Program-made: the position numbers and the translations under genes
The notes under the pieces: model-generated
Seen by the model: the letters and a program-made list of their open reading frames with translations, nothing else
What the model was told of the DNA's origin: nothing
The model's database searches: none
In this document: positions 1 to 10,593 of the stretch, piece by piece
How the letters are laid out: every line of letters begins with the position of its first letter
How positions within the stretch are numbered: position 1 is the stretch's first letter
Source: Pegea sp. RAD2-039
Taxonomy: Eukaryota; Chordata; Thaliacea; Salpida; Salpidae
DNA length: 64,000 nt
Reading direction: 5' to 3'
NCBI GenBank assembly: GCA_034620365.1
Contig: JAQGEQ010000204.1
Span: forward strand, 372,001 to 436,000

Positions 1-2106
1 AAACCAAAGTACTTATGATATGCTGTTGTAAATTGTAAATTTTATTTCTTGAAAAATACTCAGAATTAATTCTTAACTAAATCTCTCAAAAATTATGAAA
101 TGTGGTATGACTTGAATACGTGATTTACTTGGAGAGAGTTTGTGTAACATGACAGCTTATTGCTTATTTATATTTGTTTAATTTGTTTTTATATTTATTT
201 GAATTGGTTTATAATAATAATATTTTAACAATTTTTTGTATTCTTCTAAATTATTTTATTACAACGCGTTTTGCGATTTCAGTTTTGAAGGTAAGTGAAC
301 TGTTTTATTATTTTTTTGTTTAAAACTAAAAGTACTTTTAATATTTTCATTTCACATATTCCGTTTCATCAAAAACAATTTTTATTCTTGGACAAACAAA
401 GTTATAGATCAAATTTACTATAATTCCCAAATAAACATTTATAAGGTTAAAAAAATAATGAAGTAGAAAGCAAATGTGAGTACAAATTTAAAACAAAGAA
501 GAAGCTAAAAGTTAAAACTATCAGAGTTTATCTTAATTACTTTGTTTACACACTTGTTTTAAAATCTGATAAATTTAACAGTAATTAAGTGACTGTTTTT
601 AGTTAAACTTAACAAATGTTGTAAAAAAACTTCTTTATAATGTACCAGACAACAAAAAACTTGATTCATAGGAAATTCAGTTTAGTTAGGTTGAAATTGA
701 ATTGTTTATTCAGTATTCAGCAAACATCATGAACTAGCTTTTAACGTTAAAAGGCTGGTAAAGTCTAATAATTAACCAATACGTTAGTTTCTTTTGTAAA
801 ATTTTTAAGTATTATTTATATATAGCAGTTGACAACAAATTTCATCTTGAAATACAATACACAAATTAAAGTTTAGGAAAGCATTAATTGTTAAAAGTTT
901 TGAGATTAATAGTTTTTCACTAGGTACTTGTTAATTTTATCCAAAATTTGGTGTTAAAATATTAGGTTTGTATTTTCCGTAGTTAAGGGCGTTGTCATTT
1001 TATGAACTATTCTACGTTTTAAAGCAAACTGCTCCTTTTTTAGGTTTCACACGTCAAAAAATACCCTGTTAGATATTGTTAGTAGAGAAATATCAAAATT
1101 TATAGACGCAATCAAAGCGATGCTTTCTTTCTTAGGTAATTTTACAAGCCTTTATCAGATCTCTTATTTAACTACCTTTAGTATCTTTATACAAATTGTC
1201 AAAGAGACCCACCTTAATCCTTCAGGTTCTTCTTTAATTAACTTACTATTACTTGAAACTAGTATTTATAAAAATTTGCGTCATATTCAACTATTTAGAT
1301 TATCAAATCACATCACATGACGCCACTCTTCATATAAGAATAGTCTAAAAGTTTGTTTAGTAAATAGACTTGCTATTTGCAAAATATGACATCGTAAAAC
1401 TCTTAGTTTTAAACAAATAGAGCTCTTGGTAACTCTAGCAAACATTGTACACTGGCAATAAAAAGTATGTTTGATCAATTACCAGCCTTTTCTTTACAGT
1501 CCTTTTTTTACAAGTACATTTGAGGTTTTAATTTTCAAGAGCCATTTCACTAATGCAAAATGTAAAACGGTCAGTAGAATGTGTGGCTTAGTTTGCTTGT
1601 TTTTCTCACAGTAGTTTTGATTTTGAGTATCAATTCATATCAAATTTAAGAAACCATTAATCATTAGAAAAGCTTGATGATTTAAGAATTAATTAAAAGT
1701 TTGTTCATAATAAAAATTATTAGAAATAGTGATAATCAAAGATCAGGTTTAGATTAATGGAAAATATTCTTACTTGATACATATAAAAATATTTTTTTTT
1801 ATAATTAGAAGATTAAAATATGGATATCGATTTCATTTTCATTGAGTTTTATCAGTTTTAGTTCAAGTCTTACTAAAATTAAGTTTCTTTTTAATTTTTA
1901 CAAATAATTTTCAAAAAGTTTAGTATACGCAAAAACATCCTCAATAACATAACATAAGTTTTTTGAAAACTAAATCTTATAGAAGAGAAGAAAGATCTGA
2001 CTTTCGTTTAGCACAGAAAAGTGAAATCATTTGTTTAACAGAATATTGTGTCTGTAGATTTAATTGATTAAACATAAAGTTGATAAAATCAGTAAGACAG
2101 CTGAAA
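1..2106. other. Intergenic/5' flank, no gene recognised
   Basis: AT-rich sequence upstream of the claudin-like gene. The longest open frame (about 66 codons near 1120-1320) has no recognisable family features and looks like chance. An 8-base segment at 283-290 is flanked by a good acceptor (ttgcgatttcag) and a perfect donor (gtaagt) and could be a micro-exon or part of a 5' UTR exon of a gene that starts outside the window, but nothing else supports this. Promoter and 5' UTR sequence of the claudin-like gene probably lies at the right end. Confidence 0.5.
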
Positions 2107-5100
2107 ATGAGTGGAGTTAACTATGCTGGTATGGGTTTAAGTATTCTATCGATGGGCGGAATACTATTTTCTACAATATCTAGAGAATGGAAGCGTAATA
2201 GCGCTGAATCTTCACAAGCAAATTTGCATCAAGTTTTTAGCACCTTTGGTCTTTGGGTTCGATGTACTTCACCTTATCCTGGTCAATTCAGCTGTGATGC
2301 TTATGATACTGCTATATTTGGCGTGGAACGTAAGTACTGGTTACTTCTTCTTAATATTGATACTAATTACTTGAAGATAAACTATTAATTTTGCTTTCTA
2401 TAAGTTTGACTATAAATAATTTCAAGTCTGAGAAACAAATAATTTTTGAGGAATTTATGTTAAATACAAATGATTGAAGCTTAACTTTAAATAAATTTAT
2501 GAAAAATATGTTTTTATAAAAAATTTTGATATTTTGATATGTCAGAAAGTGTGATGTTAAGAACTATTATGTCCAAACTAATAATTATCTAACTGCTGAA
2601 AATATCCTTTACATTTTGCTGTTTTTACAAGGAGTCAGTAAAAACTCATCTGTAAAAGTTAATCATTAAAGAAGAATATAAAATCGAATATAAAAATGAG
2701 TTTTTCTTGAAATGATACTCAAATTTCTGCTTCGAATTTATACACTTTCTTCGATTTTAATTTAATTTTTTCAATTTTGAATACATTTATAAATTGAAAG
2801 TTTCAATTTAAACAAAATAATATTGATAAGAAAGCCGAGACATCTTATGATCCAGTTTTTTGTATTTGCTTTTCTGGGGACAATAATAAATTTTAGTTTC
2901 TGTTTAACGTTTATTTTCCACTCATTTCTCTTTACATCAAACATTCTAATATGAAAACACTTAAATAAAAATCTTGCTTTTATTTCAGTATTTCCTAAAA
3001 TGTTTTTTCTCATTAGTTGTTAAACTATAATTTAAAGTTTCATATCACTTTAAACACATCTTAGATAGATTTAATGTCTGTTCAGTATCATATTGGCAGA
3101 CCAAATGACGCATTAATGACACAACACAGCCTGACTCAAACTACTAATGTATAAATTGAAGCAACACAAGATCAGTGTAAGCTCTAAGTGATATATATGG
3201 TAGAGTTAGGATGCGTTATCCAGAAAGAGTTTTTTCTTGTATAGCTATTTGGCTTGCTGCAATAGGTGTAGGGTTTGATGTAGGTTCTCCATTATGGAAG
3301 ATATCAAGCACAAAAGCATCAAAAGTAAAAACAATGACAAATTGTGAAGGGTTATGGGTTCGTTATATTACCGAATTAGATGGGTCTACTCATTATGAAG
3401 CTTTTGAAAAACCTTTTTTTGCTCAGCCTTGTAAGTTTGATCATTTAGAAACAGTTTTTGATAAAAGAGACTTGTTTCTAATCTACTTTAAAGACTATTT
3501 GCTTCCAGTTTGCTATCTAATATTAAATGCTTATCTTTTCTGCTTGGTAATAGTTTTTCTTGTGGTTGTGTTAATTTTTTCTATGATATTTGCAAAATAA
3601 GAGTAGGAAGGTTGTACATGATTTTAAAACTCAATGCTAGTCGATTTTTATTGCCAATGCAACTTAAATTTTTATTGCCTTATTAAATGTAAAATTATCC
3701 AAGTCAACTGATTACAATTTATCTTAAATTTGTTTTGTTTTTATGTCTGATTTTAGGACTCAGCAAATTATAAACTTATGTTTGATGATAAAAGCTTTCA
3801 TTTCATCTCATAAGGTCTCATCTTAATAAGTTAAGATCAAGTATTACGAAATAAGCTAAAACGTCTTTGTAGCAAAATGCGCGGGATAAATTTTCAAAGA
3901 ATTCTAGTTTTTTATCAAAGTTAATATTTAACTAACTTAGGGATGTTGGTTCTACATTAGCTTTTCTATGTGGATACAATGGGGTACAAGCTAATTTCAA
4001 GTAAAAATTTGTTAATGTTAATAAATAATCAGGTTATTTAATGTAAACTGATTAAACTAAGTTTCCAAACCGTTAAAAGCTGTAAATGTAACTTTTTCAA
4101 TTTTTTATTTAGTTTATTTCAACATTTTGACATGTTTCAGCTTATCTTCAAGCACAGCGTGCAATGATGGTCTTGGCGTGTGTGTTTATCCTTGGTGCTG
4201 TAGTCACTTCAACTATGGCCCTACCTTGTACTGCAGCACTCAGTGGAAAACCAAAAAGACAAGTGGCGCTGACAGGAGGAGTACTAGCCATCTTGGCAGG
4301 TAGAAACGACTCCAAAACTTGGAGTCAACATTTTTCAACAGGATCCTCTTCCTTTTGAAATCAACATGCAAAGATCGCGGCGTTTATGTCCTTTTTGTAG
4401 CCTTTCTAATTGCTCCTCCTTTTGTATTCTCTTTGCATGTTGAAACCCTTCAGCACCTCTTCAATTTCAACGAGCAATGATGGTGATTGCCTCATTGAGT
4501 GCAGTTATTGGTGTGATTGCTGCTGCCTTAGGAATGGATTGTATAACAGCCATGGAAGATAGTAATAGGTCAAAAGTTTATACTGGACGCTCAGGCGGTG
4601 GTCTGATTTTGTTATCAGGTAATAAATCCAAAAATCAATAATTGAAGTGATTCGATGATCCAATGGTAAGATTTATCAACAAACCAAGAAAATGAGATGG
4701 CATTGAAAAGTTCTTACTAAATTATAACAATTTTTCCTGAAAAGTATAAAATATTACTACTTCAAGTTTATTGTTTTAAGAAAGGTTGAATTTAAAGTTG
4801 AATAATTTGATCAAATTCTGTAACTTACTGCTTTAATTTTACAATCTTCTTTTACTTTAACTTTTTGGGAATCTAGTCAACCATAACTATCGACAAAGTA
4901 GTTTTTCTAAAATTATAAAAGGGAGCAAAATTAGTTTTATGACTTCTATTCTTACATTTGATGCAGTTTTAAAAAGCCTGATTTTATAGATAAGCAGTTT
5001 TTAACAACTTTGAAAAATATGGTTACAAAGTCTAAATGTTCATTTACAAATTTTGTGAAATGTATAACTTTAAAGTGGTTTGCCATACAGATGTATTTCT

Positions 5101-6375
5101 ACAACACTGCTTATATGCTTGTTTATCACGTTTTGTTTAATTGTTTCATTACATAAAATTCTCAGTCCTCTAAATTGTTGTGCCAACATTAGGTCTTGTT
5201 ACTGTGACTGCCGTATCATGGTACTCGAGCGGAATAATTTACGAATACTTCGATCCAGCTTTACAACATGTACAATTCAAATATGAGTTTGGTTCAGCCC
5301 TCTATGTTGGTTGGACTTCGGCGGTGATTATGAAATTATTTATTTGAAACTTATTTTTCTCATTTCAACAGGAGTATTAACCCTAGCAAGTGTATCATGG
5401 TATGCTGCTGTAGTTGTACAAGAATTTCACAAACAGCAATTAACAGGAGCAACTTTTGTTTATGAGTTTGGTTCAGCTTTATATGTTGGGTGGATTACTT
5501 CAGTAAGTAGAAGAGAAAGTTGAAAGTATCGCCTTAGAAGTGTGGATACTTTAGTTGGTGTGAATCAAAACCAATCAAAACGACTCTAATTTGTAACAAA
5601 TTTGTTACTCTGGAAAAGCTCTATCATAATAAGGATTCAGAGAACAAGTTTAATTAAAGCCAATAATTTGCAATATAATTTGAAAATGCAAGATCAAATA
5701 TAATTTAGAATTACAAATATAAAACGCATGCTTTAATTGACTTGCTTCAAACTTGAAAATTATTTTTGCTGTTTTTATCAATTGTGCAAACTATTAATGC
5801 AAAGAAAATCGAATCGAAAAAGTAGCATGGCTTGCTTAGAAGACAATCAACTTTGTAACTTTATATTGATTCTGTGAATTTCAGTCTCTTGATTTTTTAT
5901 TTGTTTTACATACGATTAGAATTTAAAACAATTTTTATGTTTCATTGTACTCAATAATTATATTTTGTGTTTTGTTTGTTTAATATAAGAGTGCTCAAGT
6001 ATTTTCATCGTATCTGCAAAGAGCTTTTATCATGTTAAGTTTTACTTTGTGGTGCTTGAGATAACAAAGTGAAATTTTGAAATTATAACAAACAATTTTC
6101 ATAAATTCACTGCTTAATTGAATCTTTCAACTAAAATACTTTTATCTTAAGTTGTTTAATTTACTTAAGAAAAATAATTTTAGAGTTATATAAAAATCAC
6201 TATGCTGATTTGTTTCTTAAGAGCTGTTATCTTTAACCAGGTTCTCGCTATCATTGCTGGATTTCTTCTACTGTGCTGTAACTGTGGAGGTAATGAGGAA
6301 TCAGATGATTATCCTTACAATTATGGACACGCTGCAGCCGCACCGACCAAACGTGCTAACACCGAATATGTTTAA
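2107..6375 (+). CDS. Claudin-like tight-junction protein with duplicated exons 1, 2 and 3
   Basis: Four-transmembrane claudin family protein, expected at cell-cell junctions, where claudins form paracellular barriers or channels. Exons of one form: 1A 2107-2329, 2A 4141-4299, 3A 5193-5323, 4 6241-6375. These give 648 bases and 215 residues, the usual claudin length. Exon 1A carries the signature W-GLW-C-C of the first extracellular loop (GLWVRC, then a second Cys ten residues on). Exon 2 has QRAMMV, like the claudin second membrane segment. Exon 3 has VSWY and the conserved G(A/S)ALYVGW of the fourth segment. Exon 4 ends NTEYV, a PDZ-binding C-terminus as in classical claudins. Every exon border has GT-AG sites and matching phase (1, 1, 0). 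Each of exons 1-3 has a second phase-compatible copy (1B, 2B, 3B, listed separately), so up to eight isoforms are possible. Family assignment is secure; the exact claudin subtype is not. Confidence 0.85.
3211..3430 (+). CDS. Claudin alternative first coding exon 1B
   Basis: A second first exon with its own ATG at 3211 and a strong donor (gtaagt) at 3431, ending in phase 1 exactly like exon 1A (220 versus 223 bases). It encodes a first membrane segment (FSCIAIWLAAIGVGF), the conserved PLW, and GLWVRY. Aligned without gaps to 1A, both first-loop cysteines are replaced by tyrosine (codons at 3364-3366 and 3394-3396). Because it starts with ATG after about 880 bases of intron sequence, an alternative promoter is the simplest way to use it, as in vertebrate CLDN10 and CLDN18. 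Splicing to either exon 2 copy keeps the frame. Confidence 0.75.
4454..4618 (+). CDS. Claudin alternative exon 2B
   Basis: Second version of the exon for the second membrane segment, 154 bases of intron after exon 2A. Acceptor at 4452-4453 (accctt-cag), donor gtaata at 4619. Like 2A (159 bases) it begins needing two bases of a codon and ends in phase 1 (165 bases). It encodes LQFQRAMMVIASLSAVIG, close to LQAQRAMMVLACVFILG of 2A, and keeps the Cys found at the end of this segment in claudins (GMDC versus ALPC). Including both copies would keep the frame but add an extra membrane segment, so either/or use is expected. Confidence 0.75.
5372..5502 (+). CDS. Claudin alternative exon 3B
   Basis: Second version of the exon for the second extracellular loop and start of the fourth membrane segment. 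It is exactly 131 bases, the same as 3A (5193-5323), with identical phases (1 in, 0 out). Shared residues include SVSWY/AVSWY and YEFGSALYVGW. Its donor is strong (gtaagt at 5503), while that of 3A is weaker (gtgatt at 5324). The two copies are separated by only 48 bases (5324-5371), which probably makes splicing 3A directly to 3B difficult. Confidence 0.8.
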
Positions 6376-7022
6376 TCATGTTTGATTTGCTATTTTGAAT
6401 GAGATGAGAGAAAAGGTGTTTTCTGTTGGTTGATCATATGTTAATTAGAATATGTTTATTTATATAAACATCTTTGAAACTCTACCCTTTACTTAACAGC
6501 TGTTGATTTAATTGAAATGGTTTTATAGATAAACTCTAATTATATACTTTTGTAAAGTTATACTAGCTCAAAACTATGGTTACTAATGTTTTCAATCTTA
6601 TATTATTTACGAAATTTATAATACTTTCATTATCGTTGCAAAAAGTTATTAATTTTTCATAAGTAAAAAGTGTTTCATCAAATCAATCTTTTAAATTTAA
6701 TTTGTAACTTACAAAACTTTATTTTTTAACACCTTGTTTTTGTAATGAGTTTGTAGGATTATGATGATACTATACTTTTTATATACGTCTTTGTATAGTT
6801 TTATGTGATCATATAAACCACTTCTTATACTTAATTTTAATACGTTTTGTTTGAAATATCTTTTGAATGTTAGTAATGTACAGAATGAGGCATTTTGCCA
6901 ATAAGATTTTTTAAATTGCTGTATGTAGCTAAATACTTTTTATCAAAAATTATCTATGTTTGAATTAAATGGTTAATGTAAACGACAATTAAAATTGCTA
7001 CTGATATGATTACGTTGTATAT

Positions 7023-7028
7023 AATAAA
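7023..7028 (+). terminator. Candidate poly(A) signal of claudin-like gene
   Basis: AATAAA about 650 bases after the claudin stop codon and 280 bases before the stop of the convergent C2-domain gene. It is a plausible cleavage/polyadenylation signal, but such hexamers are common by chance in AT-rich DNA. Confidence 0.4.
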
Positions 7029-7308
7029 ACTAATGAGCCTGAAATAACAGTTTGTTTAATTTTTTAATTTACCAAAGAGTTTTAGAAAGTCATTTATACA
7101 ATAATTATGAATGTTTTAAGATGTTTGGAGTGGAATTTTTAAATATGACCAAAAATGTAGATAAACATTAAAGATGTTACTATTTTTTTGTAAAAATTAT
7201 TTACATAGAAACAAAATTAAACAAATAATGATTATTAGATTTCTTCAAATTGTTGTAAGTATCTTGTAATTTATTAACTAAGTAGCCAAAAGTGAGATTT
7301 TTTATGTT

Positions 7309-10300
7309 TTATTTCTTAGTTTGATAGTTTTCTCGTGAACTTGATGCTTTTGTTGAATGTTCATTAATATTTAAAGTCTTAAATTGTCTAATAGATTTGA
7401 GAACTGTTGTTAGAGCAGATGTTTTAGCTTTTCTAAATTGATTAACTTCTATTGTAGGAACATCTTCATTAACTGTATTAAGCTCGTTTTCAATTTCTGG
7501 CCTAAAATGTAAATAATTTTGTTTTTCTATTAGATTTCTTTTAGCGTATGCAGTGGATATTGTTTTTAATTCAAAAATTTTTATGAATCATTTAAATGTT
7601 AGTAAATATTTTGTTGAGTATAAATATAGTATCATTTTGATAGTCAATTTAATGTTATGATTCTTTTAAAATTTTATGTTTGAAAATATAAGGGCTAACT
7701 CATCACCTCATTTGGATGTTATGTTCCCGTTTAGTTATTCCTTTTGCTAGTTGAATTAGGGCTGGAGTATTTTTTTTATTTAGATCATTCAAACCTTTCA
7801 TCAGTGTTTCTTTTGCAGATTCATTTGACTCCTTGTTTTCTTCTAAACAAATGATAATACAAGCCTGAGTTCTCAGTTTTAACACAACAAAAAACGTGTT
7901 ATATATTACAACTATCTATGAGTTAGTGAGTTAAAATACAGATCAAAAAATCTATACAATTAATTTAACATGTATTTAAATACAATTAAATTTAGACAAA
8001 CTTCTTTATCAGAATTGTTTAGTAAGTTCAAACATATCTTACAAATTATACAATCGCATTAGGGATTCCGTAATATTTTCATTATATATAAAACGTCTGA
8101 TAAATTTTCAAACCTCGCTTCAAAACAATGTTTTCTAAAAATCTTAGTTTATCTTGTGTAGAGTGAAGATTGGAATACATTTTTTTCATACTAGCGAGTC
8201 TTTCTCTTTTGTTGATCAAGTCAGTGACATTTAATAAGTTTTTCTAAAGTAAATGTCAATAATATGAACGTTATATCTAAGCAGAAGCAAGCTCCTATTT
8301 AAGAACTATATCAGAAAACTTATTTCGTTTACAACTAAAAGATTATTTTAGTAACTTACATTATCACCGATATTTGTACTGTTAGCGGAAAGGTTGGTTA
8401 GTTTGTTGATAGCATTGCGATTTTTTGTTAGTAAGTTGGCTTTGTTTTCTTCCTCTATTTTGTTCTTTTCTACTTTGGATTTGACTAAAAGAGATCGCAT
8501 TAGCATCTAGCAGTTGGTATTATTGTAAAGCAATCAACTCACGATTGAAAAAAAGTGAATGCTCGACAGCTTTGGTTGGCTTGTACAGATTTTGACCAAG
8601 TTGGTGAGAGTTACCATAACCAAAAGCACCATAACGAAAAACAAACTCCATTTGAACATCAACTATACGTTTACCGTTCAGTTTTAATGTTATAGTTTTT
8701 GAACCTTCAAGATTTTTTATGAAATCATATAAGTGTATATCAGCTTGTCTGAAATTGTTCAAAAGTCTTAATAATCAGTTTCAATTATTGCAGAACGAAT
8801 AGTTTTGTAATTTTTGTAGTGTTTGCAGATACTTTTATAATTCTTCACTAAATATTTTTGTGTTATGATAAAGTAAATGAATATTTTATAATTCAATAGA
8901 TAAAATATAACTTTTTATAGAAGCAATCTAAAGCCACTGATGCAAGATAAAACCAATAAGATGCTTGGTGATATACATCAAAATATAAACTTAGCAATTA
9001 TAAGGAAAGATGAATTTTAAATAGACCAAGAATTGCTTTTTAAGTATAGCCTAATGGCTATCTAATTTTATTCTAATTAACTTAAGTACAATAAATTACA
9101 AACCCCAAGTTAATTAAAGAGCTTGCAGATGCATTATTTTGTGTTTCAGCTTCAAATAGCTCAAAAATCAAATGATTACCAGAATTTTTGGTGTCTAACA
9201 CAACAGGAAAATTCTATTGAATGAGAATATAATTATTAATCTTTATATAAGTTTTCAGAAGAAAAACCAGAAACTTGATATAGTTTTATACATATAAGTT
9301 TACATTATTAGTTTATAAAGCACCTTTAACATATCAACTTTTTGAGAGTCATTTTTTTGTCCACTGCTGGGAACTGGAAAAAAGTCATCATCATCATCTA
9401 ATTGTTCGGATGCAGTGTCTTGGCTTTCAGCATCTGAATCAAAACTAGCTTCTAACAAATCTTCTTTTTTTCCAGAGGAAGGGTTTAGTTCTTTAGTTTT
9501 TTTTGAACCATCTATTGAAGGTTTCATTTTTCTGAATACATGTAGTTTAACTTGAAATTAAGATTTTAGAGCTAACTAATTAAAAATATCAAACCTTAGC
9601 CACTAGCAACCGAGAACAAACTATTTAATTTACTCTTATTAAGCCTACATCTTCAGCTGGCTCAAAAAATTTATTTAATTCAAATTTTTGAAGTAAATCA
9701 CCTGGTATTTGTAGTTCTGTTTGGATTATTTGCGTTTATTTTATCTATCTTAATAATTTCGCTGTTGTACAAAAGACCCTAAAGTAGAAAAACAAAGTAT
9801 TCACATTTCTAGTTATACAGACGTATGTCCTCACATTTAAACTAATCCTCAAAAAAACTGAAATCTTATTGCTAGATGACAACGAAGTTGCATAAAAAAA
9901 TAATTTAGCAAAGTTACTCAGGCTCAAAATGTGAACAGATAAGATGCCTGAAAAATAATTACTTTATCAAATGTTAAGATAAGTAAATCAATTACTTAAG
10001 CATTATGAGCTAATTTTTTGTACTTCTGTTGACATTAATATTTATATTTAATAACACTTATAAATAATAATTGCTGGCAAATAAAACTTATTAATTTTTT
10101 GCTATTTTTTTCTATATATTTATTCATAATAACTGATTACAAAATAAAAGTTTATTAATGTCAGTTATGAACCAATTAGAATTAATTTACAAGCTTACAG
10201 ATAATCTTACTAAAAGCTATATTTAAACCACTTACCATGTGGATTACCACTGCATATTTGCTTAAGTTTTGAATTGACATTTGGATCTAATTCATTTGCA

Positions 10301-10593
10301 ATTAGATTAGCTGCTGCCTGTGCTCTTTCAGCAATATAATCCGCAATAAATTTCTATTAGTTAAGAATAGATAGAGTGATAAATTTATTGATCAACTTAA
10401 ATATGAGTATAAATTTCTCTCTCTAAGTTTGAAGTGTGTGAAAATGTATAAGTTAAAACTTAAAAAATTACAAGACTAAATTAGAAAGAACATATAAGTA
10501 AAATTTAACTAATAATGGTTATATTCTTTTAAATTGTTGTATTTATTTTGCTATTTATTAGATAGATAGCCACAAACTTACACTTTCTGTCAT
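7309..10593 (-). CDS. C2-domain and coiled-coil protein, possibly CATSPERT/C2CD6-like
   Basis: Minus-strand exons: 10593-10582 (start MTES), 10353-10236, about 9716-9649, 9531-9324, 9213-9104, 8748-8543, 8484-8360, 8243-8114, 7842-7707, 7501-7309 (stop). Phases match at every junction except 9649/9531, where a small exon is missing or a border is wrong. The product is about 435 residues. It begins with a helical segment (AERAQAAANLIANEL), then an acidic serine-rich linker (EQLDDDDDFFPVP). Next comes a C2-like beta sandwich (HLIFELFEAE, then ADIHLYDF, then FVFRYGAFGYGNSHQL), and last a charged coiled-coil tail with RERLASMKKMYSNL and KLRFLENIVLK. The YGxFGYGxSHQL stretch followed by a RERL/FLE helical tail recalls the C2 domain of C2CD6 (the CatSper targeting subunit tau of sperm flagella). 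That identification is from memory and is an inference. Other ciliary C2 proteins are possible. Confidence 0.6.

Noticed and set aside
283..290. Eight-base putative micro-exon between ttgcgatttcag and gtaagt
   Set aside because: Good splice-like flanks, but no neighbouring exon on either side within the window to test the phase, so it cannot be supported.
8484..8510. More upstream acceptor for the coiled-coil exon of the C2 gene (after ctgctag at about 8510)
   Set aside because: Only the acceptor at 8485-8486 (tctcttttag) continues the frame from the strong gtgagt donor at 8542. The upstream choice gives a stop.
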